Origin: Desmodus rotundus
Lineage: Eukaryota; Chordata; Mammalia; Chiroptera; Phyllostomidae
DNA length: 64,000 bases
Reading direction: 5' to 3'
NCBI RefSeq assembly: GCF_022682495.2
Contig: NC_071392.1
Span: 57,747,459-57,811,458, forward strand
Shown in pieces: positions 12,984 through 24,539 of this stretch (positions are counted from its first letter, which is position 1; every line of letters begins with the position of its first letter). The notes beneath the pieces were generated by a model. That model saw only the letters and a list, made by a program, of their open reading frames with translations. It was not told the origin of the DNA and did no database searches. The translations under genes and the position numbers were made by a program.

Positions 12984-14628
12984 TGTTTGTGAGGCTTTTC
13001 TTGTTGGCCTCTGCTTCTTAAATTGCTTTGTTCTGAATCCCTGGGTTTATGATATGAACTTCTATGGTAGAATGCCAATGGGATTCGGTGGTGCTGTCTC
13101 CTTACTCTCCTGTGCTCGCTGGTCTTGAGCTGACGTTTATGTGTTTAACACGGTCTAACTCTAGTCTTTTCAGCACTCCAGGTTTTGTTGTCGCACCTGT
13201 GGGAAAAATAGAAAGGGGGGAGAAAGAAAAGGAAAAAAGAAAAAAAAAGAAACCAAAGATGGGAAGGAGGGAAAAAGGAAATAGGAAAGGAGGAAAGGAA
13301 GGAAGGAGGGAAGAAGGATTAAAGAAAGATCGGAAGCAAGATAGGAAGGAATTTTAACAAAAATTAAAACATAGAAATAGATAAAAGAAGGCAGGAAGAA
13401 GACATAAAAATGGTAAAGGATGGGAGGAAGAAGGAATGAAAGAAAAAAAAGAGAGAGAGAGGAAGAAGGAGTTCAGGGGGAAAGGAAAAGGAAAAAAAAA
13501 AAAGGGAAAAAAAAATCTTCTGTTGGCTTTAAACCGTTCAGGTTATTTCTGCTGTTGTCCTGTCTGTGCAACGGGAGGGGGTGGTTGGAAGGATTGGTTT
13601 CACTTTTCTTCCTTCCTTGGTCACACTCTTCACTGTTTTGTAGGTGTGGTCCCTGGCAGGCAATCAGGCCGTTGATTAGCTAATCCAGCAGCTTTGTTCT
13701 GGGGACACGCGAGAGGCCGCTCCAGCCCCTGTGGCTCGGGACGCAGGCTCGCGCAGCAGGGGAATCCAGCCGCTTCGGGTTTGTGACGTTATTTGGGCTC
13801 TGTGCGCGCAGCCAGCTGACAGATCGAGCCGCCCAGGCTAGGGAGGCTGGCGCGCCGCAAGCTGCTGGTTCAGCCGCCTTGGTGTTACGACACTCGCCAG
13901 CCTCTTTGTGCTTGGGAAACACGCATCCAGCCGGCCCTACGCTTGGTAAGCGCGCAGCCCGCCACCGAGCCAGAGGCTCTATGCTTGGGGGCCGATCCAG
14001 CCGCCTGGGGCTTGAGACTCTCGGGTGGGCGGGGCCGCCCTGGGACGAATCACGCGGTACTCGGTTCTGTGGTTTTGGGTCTGTGGGTGGAGCAGCTAGC
14101 CTCTGCTCCAAATGATCTCGGAGGTTTCAGGTGTGGTGCGCGCAACCGGACCTCAGGTGAGCGCCTGTGCTGTTTATCCCGCGTTCGCAGTCCAGGGGCG
14201 GAGGGGGGAGGGGCGCCAGGGGCCTCGGCCACCACCGAGAGTTCTCTAACTAGCCCCTGAGTGTCTCTATTTTCTTTTTCTTTTTGAGAAATTCCTCCTT
14301 TTCAAGCCCCCCTGGTCCAATCAAGCACCTGGCTGCTCACAGCGCAGCCTGGCCCTCTCCCAAGACTCCTGCAGCAGCCCCTGCGCCAGGGCTGGCGCCT
14401 CTGCCGCCCTTGTACCACACGGCCCCGGTTCCCCGGGACCTTATTGTCCTTGAGCACTCTTCTTACCTTCAGATCTTTCAATGTCCTCTATCTTTGGTCT
14501 CTGATCTTCGTATATGCTGGAATACTGTTGGCTGTTCGCTCTGCTCCTCAGATCAGCTAGGTATTTCCCTGGCGTTGCGGGGAAGTGGATTCCGCTCCCA
14601 CCTATGTTGCCGCCATCTTCCCCAAGCG
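12984..14628 (-). promoter_or_regulatory. L1 5' UTR with CpG-rich internal promoter region
   Basis: The segment upstream of ORF1. Its distal part (about 13650-14450) is very GC- and CpG-rich, unlike the AT-rich surroundings. L1 elements carry an internal RNA polymerase II promoter at this place and are normally silenced there by CpG methylation. Retained CpGs indicate a recent insertion. The first bases (about 14600-14628, minus strand) hold a GAAGATGGCGGC block that contains the core AAGATGGC of a YY1 site, as at the start of human L1. Promoter function is inferred from position and composition. Confidence 0.75.
13205..13512. repeat. Polypurine tract inside the L1 5' UTR
   Basis: About 300 bases on the + strand are almost purely A and G (GGAAGGAAGGAGGGAAGAAGG-like), so the L1 sense strand is polypyrimidine. 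It lies between ORF1 and the CpG-rich block and belongs to the young L1. Such mirror-like purine runs can adopt triplex (H-DNA) structure; that property is general knowledge, not shown here. Confidence 0.8.
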
Positions 14629-15149
14629 GAGGTTTTTTGTTGTTGCATTTTATGAGTTCTTTTTGTACTATTTTCAATATTCACTTATCAGAAATACCAT
14701 TTCCAAATATCTTCTCCCATTTAGGCAGCTGCATTTTTGTTTTATTGATGGTTTATGTTGTTTTACAGAAACATATTAGTTTTATGCAGTCCCATTCATT
14801 TATTTTTTCTGTTATTTCCCCTGCATTTGGGCTCGAGTTCACAAAAACCCTTCTGAGCTCAAGGTTCCTAGATTTAGTGCCTATCTTTTCTTCAATGTAT
14901 TTTATTGTTTCATGTATAAATATTCAAGTTTTAATCCATTCATAGTTAAGTTTTGTGTAAAGTGTCAGATAGCAGTATAGGTCTATTCTTTTTGCATGTG
15001 GCTTTTCAGTTTTCCCAACACCATTTGTTGAAAAGACTCTTTTTTTTTTTTACATTGTATGTTTCTTGATTCCTTGTCAAAAATTAGCTGCCCATATGTG
15101 TGTGGTTTTATTTCTGAGCTCTCAATTCTGTTCTGTTTGTCTGTTTTGA

Positions 15150-15505
15150 TTGTTTTTATTGTTGTTCAAGTACAGTTGTCTCCATTTTTACCCCACCATG
15201 GCTTTCTGCCCCACCCATCTCCACCTCTCCCTCTTGAACCTACCCCCTTTGGCTTTGTCCATGTGTTCTTTACACATCTTCCTTGATGGACCTTCCCCTA
15301 TTTTCCCCAATTATCCCTCTCCCCTCTGGTTACTGTCAGTTTGTTCTTTATTTCCATGTTTAAATTTTAATCTTTATTAAATTTTGCTTGCTTGTTTGTT
15401 TTGTTGATTAGGTTCCACTTATAGGTGAGATCATATGGTATTTGTCCCTCACCACCTGGCTTATTTCACTTAGCACAATGCTCTCCAGTTCCATCCATGC
15501 TATCA
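15150..15505 (-). mobile_element. LINE-1 3'-end insertion, antisense
   Basis: An antisense L1 3' UTR (TTGTTCAAGTACAGTTGTCT near the start, CACTTATAGGTGAGATCATA further in) interrupts older antisense L1 sequence. It is a short 5'-truncated copy. Target-site duplication not resolved. Confidence 0.75.
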
Positions 15506-16394
15506 CAAGGATAACTCTGTAATATAGGCTGAAGTCAGGGAGGATATTACATCTGAGTTTGATATTTTTCCCAGAATTCCTTTGGCTATTCAGGGTCTTT
15601 TGTGGTTTCATACAAATTTTAGGACTTCTTGTTCTATATCTGTGAAGAATGCCATTGGGATTTTGATGATGAGTGCACTAAATCTGTATATTGCTTTAGG
15701 TAATATGGCCATTTCAACAATGTCAATTCTTCCAATTCATCAACATGAAAATGTCTTTTCATTTCTTTGTGTCTTAATTTCTTTCAACAGTGTTCTATAA
15801 TTTTCAGTATAAAGGTCCTTCATTTCCTTTGTTACCTTTATTCCTAGGTATTTTAGTCTTTTGTTGAAATTGAAAATGGGATATTTTTCCATTTCATGTT
15901 CTAATAATTTGTTATAAGAAGTCAATATGTTTTTATATATTTATTTTGTATTCTGCAAATTTACTATACTTGTTTACTGCTTCTAATGTCTTTTGGCAGA
16001 GTCTTTAGGGTTTTATATAGAGAGAATCTTTCCTTCGGCGAATAGGGACAGTTTGGTATTAGGGTAATATTGACCTAATAAAATAAGTAAGGAAGTATTA
16101 AATCTTCTTTGAATGTTTGGTAGAATCTACCAGTGAAGCCCTCTGGTCCTGGATTTGCTTTAGGAGGAGGGGAGGTTTTTCATTTCAGTTTCAATATTCA
16201 TACTGGGAATCTGTCCATTTAGTTTTTTCTGTTTTTTATTGATTAGTCTGGGAAAATTATGTATTTCTAAAACTTTATCCCTTTCTCCTAGGTTATTGAA
16301 TTTAGTGACATATAGCCTTTTATAATATTCTCAAATCCTTTGTATTTCTATGTTGTTCATTGTAACTTCACTTTTATTTCTTTTATTCTTTTAC

Positions 16395-16560
16395 TTACTT
16401 ATTTTATAATAAGTACATTTGAGTATTTTATTGATTATGCTATTACAGTTGTTCCAATATTCCCCCTTTACCCTCCTCTGCCCAGTATCCCACTTCCCTC
16501 CAGCAATTATCCTTGCTTAGTTCATGTTCTGATTTTGTTCATTAGAAACTCCTATTTTTT
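16395..16560 (-). mobile_element. LINE-1 3' UTR fragment, antisense, older type
   Basis: The sequence around TATTACAGTTGTTCCAATAT followed by C-rich CCCTTTACCCTCCTCTGCCC resembles an older L1 3' UTR read backwards. It is inserted in the old host L1. Boundaries are approximate and the family is not certain. Confidence 0.5.
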
Positions 16561-16593
16561 TCTTTGTGAGTCTAGCCAGAGGTTTGTCAATTT

Positions 16594-16622
16594 TATTCAT
16601 TCATTCATTCATTCATTCATTT
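16594..16622. repeat. (CATT)n microsatellite
   Basis: About seven tandem ATTC/CATT units between two short L1 3' UTR fragments. It is probably derived from an A-rich insertion tail. Confidence 0.85.
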
Positions 16623-16624
16623 TC

Positions 16625-16735
16625 CTTTATTTTTATTGTTGACATCAATACCTATTTGCCCCCTTTGCCCTCCTCCACCCATTTCCAACCCCCCTCTTTC
16701 TTCTGGACATCACCACATTGTTTGCTGTCTGTATC
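16625..16735 (-). mobile_element. LINE-1 3' UTR fragment, antisense, older type
   Basis: A second C-rich stretch (CCCCCTTTGCCCTCCTCCAC, then a CACATTGTTTGCTGTCTGT segment), similar to other old antisense L1 3' UTR ends, interrupts the host L1. ORF2-like sequence resumes at about 16740 (CTTTTCAAATAACCAGCTTT). Confidence 0.5.
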
Positions 16736-16794
16736 TTTGAGCTATTTATCTTTTCAAATAACCAGCTTTTTATGGAATTAATTCTATCTATTTA

Positions 16795-17232
16795 TTTTTT
16801 TATTTATCCTTTCTTTTTTTTGTTTACACTATTACACATGTCCTTATATTTTCCCACTTTGTTCACCTCCCTCTGCCTTAAACCTCTCTTCCCTCTGGCC
16901 GTGAACACACTGTTGTCTATGTCTATGGGTTATGCATATATGTTGTTTGGATACTCACTTCATCTTCTTTAAACCAGTCCCCCTCTATTTCCTACCCTCT
17001 AACAGCTGTCAGTATGTTCCATGTATTCATGCCTCAGTTTGTATTTTGTTCACCAGTTTATGTTGATCATTAGATTGCACATAAAAGTGAGATCATGTGG
17101 TATTTGTTGTTCACCACTGGCAGTAGATGGGTGGGTAAAAGCTGTGGTACATTTACATGATGGAATACTAGGACGCCATAATAAAGAAGGAACTCTTACC
17201 TTTTGTGACAGCATGTATAGACCTGGAGATAT
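16795..17232 (-). mobile_element. LINE-1 3' end with 5' inversion (twin-primed)
   Basis: The left part (about 16795-17118) is an antisense L1 3' UTR and distal ORF2. At about 17119 the sequence switches to the sense strand (GGGTAAAAGCTGTGGTACAT...) up to about 17232. This antisense-then-sense switch within one short copy is the mark of twin priming during L1 integration. TSDs are not clear, so the junctions are approximate. Confidence 0.65.
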
Positions 17233-17344
17233 TTATGCTAAGTATTTTTTTCTATTGTGTTTTGTTCTCTATTTTCTTTATTTATATTCTAATTTTTATT
17301 TCTTTCCTTCTACTGATTTCAGGCTCATTTGTTTTTCTTTTTCT

Positions 17345-20300
17345 TTCTTTTTTTTTTAAATGTTATTCAGTTACAGTTATCTGCATTTTCTCCCCCACCC
17401 TCCATGCTACCCCAGCCAAACCCACCTCCCTCCCCCACCTCCACCCTACACCTTGATTTTGCCCATGTGTCCTTTATAGTATTTCCTATAAACCCCTCTC
17501 CCCACTGTCCCCTTCCCACTCCCATGTAGCTATTGTTAGATTGTTCTTAGCTTCAATGTCTCTGGTTATATTTTGCTTGCTTTTTTCTTCTATTGATTAT
17601 GTTCCAGTTAAAGGTGAGATCATATGGTATTTGTCCCTCACTGCCTCACTTATTTCATTTAGCATAATGCTCTCCAGTTCCATCCATGCTGTTGCAAAGG
17701 ATAGGAGCTCCTTCTTTCTCTCTGCTGCGTAGAATTCCATTGTGTAAATGTACCATAGTTTTTTCATCCATTCATTTTCTCATGGGCACTTAGGTTGCTT
17801 CCAGTACTTGGCTATTGTAAATTGTGCTGCTATGAACATTGGGGTGCAAAAGTTCTTTTGGATTGGTCTTTCAGGGTTCTTAGGGTATAATCCCAGCAGT
17901 GGAATTGATGGGTCAAAGGGCATTTTATGCTTCTTCCCCCTTTTCAAATATTAATTGACCATAGAGACTTGGGTTTATTCCTGGGCTCTCGGTATGTGTC
18001 TGTTCTTATGCCAGCACCAGACTGCTTTGACTACAGTTGTCTTGTAATACAGTTTGATATCAAATATTGTGATCCTTCCTACTTTGTTCTTCTTTCTCAA
18101 AATTGCTGTAGCTATATGGTGTCTTTTATGGATCCATACAAATTTCTGAAATGTTTGTTCTATATCTGTGAAATATGTCATTGGTACTTTAATAAGGTTT
18201 TTGTTGAATCTATAAATTGCTTATGGTAGTATGAACATATGGATGATGTTAATTCTTCCAATCCATGAGCATGGTACATGCCTCCATTTGTTTGTATCTT
18301 CCTTAATTTCTTTATTCAGTGTTGTATAGTTTTCTGAGTACAGATCTTCTACATCCTTGGTTAGGTTTATTCCTGGGTACTTTGTTGTTCTTTTTGCTAT
18401 ATCAAATGGGATTTTTTTCCTGATTTCTGTTTCTGCTGTTTCATTGTTGGTATATAGGAATGCTTTTGATTTCTGAGTATTGACTGTGTATCCCACTGTT
18501 TTTCCAAATTCACTTATCAGGTTGAGTAGTTTTTTTGTTGGAGTCTATAGGATTTTCTATGTACACTATCACGTCATCTGCAAACAGTGACAGTTTTACT
18601 TCCTCCTCTCCAGTTTGGATGCCTTTTATTTCTTATTCTTGTGTGATTGCTGTGGCTAGGAATTCCAATACCATGTTGAATAGGAGTGGTGAAAGTGGGC
18701 ATCCTTGTCTTGTTCCTGATCTTAGTAGGAAAGCTTTATGTTTTTCTCCACTGATTATGATGTTGGCTGTAGGTCTCTAATATATATGGCCTTTATTATG
18801 TTGAGGAATGCTCCCTCTATTCCCACTTTGCTGAGTGTTTTTATCAGAAATCAGTGCTGTATCTTATCAAATCCTTTTTTTCATCTATTGATATGATCAT
18901 GTGATTTTTGTCTTTCACTTTGTTTATGTGATGTATTACATGTTGATATATTGCAAATATTGTACCATCCTTGCATCCCTGTAATGAATCCCACTTGAAC
19001 ACATTTCTGGATGTGGCTTGCCAATATTTTGTTGAGGATGTTAGCATCTATGTTCATCAGCGATATTGGCCTGAAGTTTTCTTTCTTTGTTGTGTCTTTA
19101 TCTGGTTTTGGAATTAGGATTATGCTGCCTTTATAAAAAGAGTTTGGGTGTCTTCCATCTTCTTGAAATTTTTTTGGAATAATTTGTGACAGATGGGGAG
19201 GAGCTCTTCCTTAAATGCTTTGTAGAATTCTCCTGTGAAACCATCTTGTTCAGGACTTTTCTTTGTTGGGAGTTTTTTGATTACTGCTTCAATCTTGTCC
19301 ACTGTTTTGGTCTGTTCAGGCTTTTTACTTCTTCATTGAGTTTTGGAAGATTATATTTTTCTAGAAATTTGCCACTTTCACCTAGGTTTTCATATTTCTT
19401 GGCATACACTTCTTCGTAGTAATTTCTTACAATCCTTTGTATTTCTGTGGTATCAGTTGTAATCTGTACTCTTTCATTTATGATTGTGTTTGTTTTGGAC
19501 CTCACTCCTTTTTTTCTTGATGAGTCTGCTTAAAGGCTTTTCACTTTTTTTTATCTTTTCAAAGAACCAGCCACTGGCTTTATTGATCTTTAGAATTCTG
19601 CTTTTAGTCTCTATGTCTTTTAATTCTGCTCTGGGCTTGGTCCTTCCTTCTACTGACTCTGGGCTGTCTTTTTTGTTGTTTCTCAAGTTTTTGTAGTTGT
19701 AGCTTTCGGTTTTTTTATTTGTAATGTTTCTGTGTTTGTAGGTAGGCCTGTATCACTATGAACTTCCCTCTCAAGACTGCCTTTGCTGTGTCCCATAGGT
19801 TTTGGATTGTTGTGAGTTCATTTTCATTTGTTTCCAGAAACTTTTTGATTTGTTCCCTAATCTCATTCCTGATCCATTCATTGTTTAATAGCATGCTATT
19901 CAATCTCCATGAGTTTGAGTATTTAGGGGTTTTTTTTCTCCTATAGTTTGGTGTCTAGTTTCAGTCCCTTGTGGTCAGAGAAAATGCTTGATATGATTTC
20001 AATTTTCTTGAATTTTTTTAGGCTTGTTTGTGTCCTATCATGTGGTCTCTCTTTGAGAATGTCCCATGTGCATTTGAACAGACAGTGTATTTTGCTTCTT
20101 TGGGATGAAAGGCTCAATATATATCAGTTAAGTCCATTTCATCAAGGGCATTGTTCAGTGCCATAATATCTTTGTTGATATTTTGTTTGGAAGGTCTATC
20201 TATTTTTGACACTGGTGTTTTAAAATCTCCTACTATAATTGTGTTGCTATCAATATCTTTCTTGAAGTCCTCCAAGATTTTCTTTATGTATTTGGCTGTT

Positions 20301-21115
20301 CCTATGTTGGGTGCATATATGTTTACTATGTTTATGTCTTCTTGATGGGTTCTTTCCTTGAGAATTATGAAGTGACCTTCTGGGTCTCTTGTTATGGCTT
20401 TTTTAAATGTATATTTTGTTTGATATGGATATTGCTACACCCGCCTTCTTTTTCCTGTCCATTTGTTTGGAATATTTGTTTCTAGCCCTTCACTTTCAGT
20501 CTGTAGAGTTCTTTTTTTCTGAGGTGAGTCTCTTGTAGGCAGCCTTTGTGTGGGTCATGATTTCTTATCCATTCAAGTATTCTATATCTTTTCATTAGGG
20601 CATTTAATCCATTTATGCTTAAGGTTGTTATTGATATGTACTTATTCACTGCCATTTTTTCGTACCTGTGTTCCTCTCTGTCTCACTGTTTTACTTCCTG
20701 CTTTTAAAGCTGACCCTTTAGCATCTCATGCAGAGCTGGTTTGAAGGAGGTATATTCTTTGAGGCTTCTTTTTTCTGGGAAGCTCCCTATTTGGCCTTCC
20801 ACTTTAATTGAGTGTCTTGCTGGATAAATTAGTCTTCGTTGCAGGCCTTTCATTCTCATTACTTGGAATATTTCTTGCCATTACCTTCTCGCTTGGAGCA
20901 TATCCATTGAGACGTAAGCTGCTAGTCTTTTCGGGGCTCCTCTGAATGTTACTTCCTGTTTTTCTCTTGCTGCCTTTAAAATTCTCTCTTTGTCTTGGAA
21001 TTTTGACATTTTAATTATGATGTGTCTTGAAGTGGGCCTCTTTGGGTTCCTGTTGATTGGTACTCTCTGTGTTTCCTAGATTTGTGTGAGTTTTTCTCTG
21101 AGTTCTTTCAGTTAA
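17345..21115 (-). mobile_element. LINE-1, antisense, 5'-truncated in ORF1
   Basis: A poly(T) run at about 17347-17358 marks the tail. The L1 3' UTR, ORF2 and the distal part of ORF1 follow, ending around 21115. ORF2 is broken into many short frames, so the element is older than the one at 7891-14628. Compared with that copy there is an internal deletion near 17920, where sequence jumps from GGTCAAAGGGCA to a stretch about 700 bases further towards the L1 5' end. Confidence 0.8.
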
Positions 21116-22408
21116 AAAAAGTGTCATTGCCTTCTTTTTCTGTAGGAATCATTTCTGGATTTCTATCTTAGGGCTTGATTATTTTTCCTTGCATCTGGTC
21201 TGCTTTGTTTCCAATGCTTTCTAATGTAGCCTTCATCTCATTTATTGAGTTCTTGAGCTCCAGAATTTCGGGGGGGTTTTTTGTTTGTTTGTTTGTTTTT
21301 GAAGCATTCCTTTTGTTCACTTATTATATTCTTTGAGATCATTAGCTGTTTTTCTGAGTTTTCTTGTATGTTGTTGAGCTTTTCTATAACTGCAATATTG
21401 AATTCTGTGTCATGTAAATCAGTCTTCCATGTCTTTGAGTTTGGTTTCTGGATACATTTTACTTTCCTCCTGAGCTACCTTCTTCTGCTTATTCATAGTA
21501 CTTTATGGATTGTTTTCTGTCTGGGCATTTTAAATAGTGAATTTTTTAAAAATTTTAAAGTAGTGTTTTGCTTTTAAGAATTCATCAGGTTGATAAGTGG
21601 AGATCTTTTTGGTTGTTGTTTTCCAGTAGATGATGATATGGTATCAATTTTTGTTTTCTTATTTAGTAGAACATCTAGGATCTTTTGGGGGTGACTTCAT
21701 CTTGGTTGTGGAAAATGTCCCCTATTACCCAAGTTTGTGAGCATCCCTTCTGTCCAGGCAACTTTGGTTTTAAGACACCGTTTCTGTTTTGATGAGCCTT
21801 CAGGCCAATGAGTTCTTGGTGCTGTCTCCTTGTAGGCAGAAGCTGCCAGTCATGTTGTGCTATTAAAAACATCTCTACTACTTCTTTGGAGTTCTGCCTC
21901 TATCAGGTTCCACCAAAAGTAGAGGTTAAAGGAGGTTAAGGGGTGTTAGGTTTACAGGTCTCTGGTTTGCCTACTTGCAAGTAATGGCAGTCACTACTCA
22001 ATGACAGCTGTCACTGGGTTTAGCTGTAATGGATGCTGGCTACTCAGACCAGAATATTTTCTTTTCCTCCATGTGAGGGCTGCAGTCAACTTTGTCATGG
22101 CTACTGCATCAGCTGAGACCCCTCTCTTTGTCCTTTGCCCCACCTCACCTTCCCTACTCTTTTCAATATACCCACCTTCAGTTGTCTCACTATGGATCTC
22201 TCAGGCATTTTTTATGTTCAACAGGGATCTTTTGTTGAACTATAGTTCTTCAACTTTTTGTAACTTAAAGAGGTCTTTTCACTGTGCCATGATGTTGACA
22301 TGTCCTGGTCAGAGTATTTATTTGATTAGTATTCATGACTCTTGACACAACTACTGTCTTAAAAATTACAATACAGTATATCAATCACTCAGTCATATTT
22401 TAAAAACA

Positions 22409-22749
22409 TGCTGGGTCAAAAGACAGTCCCATTTTTATTTTTCTGAGAAAATTCCATACTGTTTTTCATAGTGCCTGCACCAGTATGCATTCTCACCAAC
22501 ATATAAGTGGAACCTAATCAACAAGCAAAAGATAACCAGAGGCATTGAAATAAAGAACTAATGGACAGTAAACAGAGGGGAGTGGGGAGAGAGATAATGG
22601 GGGGAAATAAGGGAAGGACCATCACAGAACATGTAAAAAAGACATGTGGACAAAGACAAAGGGGGTAGGTTCAGGGGTGGGAGGCAAGAATGAGTGGGGT
22701 GGGGGCAGGTGCTGGAGTGAAAATGGAGACAACTGTACTTGAAAAATAA

Positions 22750-22781
<32 letters not shown>

Positions 22782-22795
22782 AAAAATAAGTATAT
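22409..22795 (+). mobile_element. LINE-1 3' end with 5' inversion and (AAAT)n tail
   Basis: The segment 22409-22500 is antisense L1 ORF2 (CTGGGTCAAAAGACAGTCCC). At about 22501 it switches to sense L1 (ATAAGTGGAACCTAATCAAC) through the 3' UTR to a tail of AAAT repeats at 22750-22795. This is a twin-primed insertion. It lies only about 190 bp upstream of the first HECW exon of the window. Confidence 0.75.
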
Positions 22796-22984
22796 AAGGT
22801 CTTTACAAAAGTTTTTAAAATACACATATTTTATTTTTCATCACTTTGAATATTGTCATTTCATTGCCTTTTTAAAATCTTAGATGATGTCTGGATCTTA
22901 ATCCATTATATTGAAAAATTGGTATTAAAAGACCATCTCAAATTGATGACATTTCCAATGCTAATAATTTTATTTTCATATTAG

Positions 22985-23090
22985 GCTTCAGAAGTCTCTA
23001 GAAACAGAAGTGGCTCTTTGTTGGCTAGGCCAGTACACAGCCTAGTAGCTGCTATTCGAATCCAGCATCAACATGAGTCATTGCCAATGG
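22985..23090 (+). CDS. HECW1/HECW2: HECW-type E3 ubiquitin ligase, internal exon (first in window)
   Basis: Acceptor TTAG precedes 22985, and donor GTATGT follows 23090. The 106-nt exon starts in frame and ends after the first base of a codon (phase 1). It encodes a Ser/Arg-rich linker with SEVSRNRSGSLLARPVHSL and QHQHESLPM. In HECW (NEDL1/NEDL2) ligases this part lies between the second WW domain, which binds PPxY-type substrates, and the catalytic HECT domain. The split codon completes with the first two bases of the next exon to give Ala before YNDKIVAF, as in the family. HECW proteins are cytoplasmic ligases expressed mainly in neurons. The paralogue is not certain; I lean slightly to HECW2. 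Confidence 0.88.
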
Positions 23091-24017
23091 GTATGTATCA
23101 TGCTTTTTGAACCCTTGGATACCCGATAATTAATCTTATTTTCCGTATTGTGAATCATTTAATATTGAGGATTCTGTGGGTCTTTTCTCATCTTTTATGG
23201 TATAGTCTCCCTCTCTATCCCTTGCTCCCATTCTCCACTCTCCTTTGCCTTTTTATTTTTCCCTTCCTTCTCACTTTGTCCTCTTACATCCCTGACCTCT
23301 TTCTTCTCTACTGTCTTTCAGACACACACTTCTCCTCTTCTTTACTCCATTCATGAATTTGTTAGTTAAAGCTAGGGAAGCATAATTTAATGAGGTGATA
23401 AATTTAGTTGATGTAAAGTGCAGTTTTTAATTCAAATCTCCATTCTCTTATGTTTATGGGGATAAATTGACACAGTCTTCATTTCTAAACTCAGCTGCCT
23501 CTTTCATAAAACATACCACTGTATCAAGGGAAATTAGGTGACAGGGTTTAAATGGATTTGGAGAGTTCCATTCTCACTACTGGGAAATCAATCCATGGCC
23601 ACAGGTCATAAGGGTCAAGTGCTCAGAAAAATATTTTTAAATTCATAATCTTTTGCTTTAATAACTATGGCAAATAACCAAGAGAAGTTATATAAGGAAG
23701 AGAGTAGAACTTCCCTCATAGAAAAACTACTTTATGTTTCACCTGTTCACATAGGAATGAGTTAACACCTAATTAAGTTTCTGGGATATTAGGATGATTA
23801 ACTTAGATCTAGTTGACTTTTGGTGTGACTGTTTAAAAACAATACTGCTATTATATCACAGGAAACACCCTCGAGGGCTTATATTTTTTATGAGTGTGCT
23901 ACCGGCCCTTAAAATTTCTAAATTAATTTTGGTATTAAGCAGCCCTCTTCCAATCATCAGAGAAATCATCTGTGGTCTACAGATTCAAACACAACTCCGC
24001 ACTTTTGTCTATTTCAG
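23091..24017 (+). other. HECW-type gene intron, 927 bp, no repeats recognised
   Basis: Short intron between the first two exons of the window. It has GT (GTATGT) and AG (TTTCAG) ends. No L1, SINE or RNA gene is seen in it, in contrast to the neighbouring introns. Confidence 0.7.
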
Positions 24018-24114
24018 CATATAATGACAAGATTGTGGCATTTCTTCGCCAGCCAAACATCTTTGAAATGTTGCAAGAGCGTCAACCAAGCTTGGCAAGA
24101 AACCATGCACTTAG
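24018..24114 (+). CDS. HECW1/HECW2: HECW-type E3 ubiquitin ligase, internal exon (second in window)
   Basis: Acceptor ATTTCAG precedes 24018, and donor GTAAGG follows 24114. The 97-nt exon enters at phase 1 and leaves at phase 2. It encodes [15 protein letters not shown] followed by [16 protein letters not shown], a helical stretch nearly invariant in vertebrate HECW proteins and the strongest identifier in the window. The exon ends in AG, completed by the G that opens the exon at 51708 to give Arg. No stop or frameshift occurs, and the match to the family supports a functional gene. The reading does not separate HECW1 from HECW2, which are nearly identical here. Confidence 0.93.
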
Positions 24115-24539
24115 GTAAGGGCTTCTCCTCCACCCCTATAACCCCAGATCTCTCCATCTATTTTTCAAAGTGGAACAACACCTATATGGAGAGACAGTAG
24201 AACCTTGTGGTGCTTTTTATCCATGCAATTAAATTATAAATTGAATACTCAGAATGAAGGGGGTCAGGGGTTTCTAATGTTCTTAGAAATGTCACATTCA
24301 GCAATTGTCATTTTATTAAGTTACATATTACTCAGAAGATGCTAAAATGATTTCCATTGATTTGAAGGAAACACAGAAATGGAACAAAATACTTTTAATT
24401 AAAAGTTATTAATGTAAAGCACTATATATATTTTTATTTTTGAGATATAAATATGTTCTATTGTCTATTAGGGTCATTTTTGAAAAAGTGTCTCTGAAAC
24501 TCTGAATTATCTGGAAGCAATAGCAACAAAGTGCTTTGG

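Larger units (their letters stand above)
7891..14628 (-). mobile_element. Young full-length LINE-1, antisense, nested in an older L1
   Basis: A complete L1 of about 6.74 kb. The 5' end at about 14628 opens with the typical GAAGATGGCGGC block. It continues with a GC-rich 5' UTR, a pyrimidine-rich tract (on the L1 sense strand), ORF1 (12983-11991), ORF2 (12004-8183), a G-rich 3' UTR and a poly(A) tail seen as poly(T) at about 7893-7940. It interrupts an older antisense L1: GGAGG followed by T's occurs at both junctions (7887-7900 and 14628-14637), consistent with a short target-site duplication merging into the tail. CpGs are still dense and the frames are nearly intact, so it is recent. One nonsense codon in ORF2 makes this copy non-autonomous as read. 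Confidence 0.93.
7100..22300 (-). mobile_element. Old LINE-1 host element, antisense, split by many nested insertions
   Basis: Diverged antisense L1 pieces occur in the right order: 3' UTR and ORF2 C-terminus at 7100-7890, ORF2 at 14629-15145, 15510-16395 and 17233-17344, and an ORF1/5' region at about 21115-22300. Between them lie younger L1 insertions, listed separately. The outer pieces share divergence and orientation, so they probably belong to one element. The 21115-22300 piece is not directly contiguous with the preceding ORF2 piece, so a deletion or a second element is possible. No reading frame survives. Confidence 0.65.

Noticed and set aside
13680..14111. 143-codon minus-strand frame in the L1 5' UTR
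   Set aside because: CpG-rich DNA with few stops; no L1 protein is known from this place on the sense strand.
13640..14450. CpG island as promoter of a host gene
   Set aside because: It coincides exactly with the L1 5' UTR and there is no adjacent first exon.
16594..22795. Tandem repeats as a possible CRISPR array
   Set aside because: They are 4-bp microsatellites (CATT, AAAT) without spacers, in a vertebrate genome.
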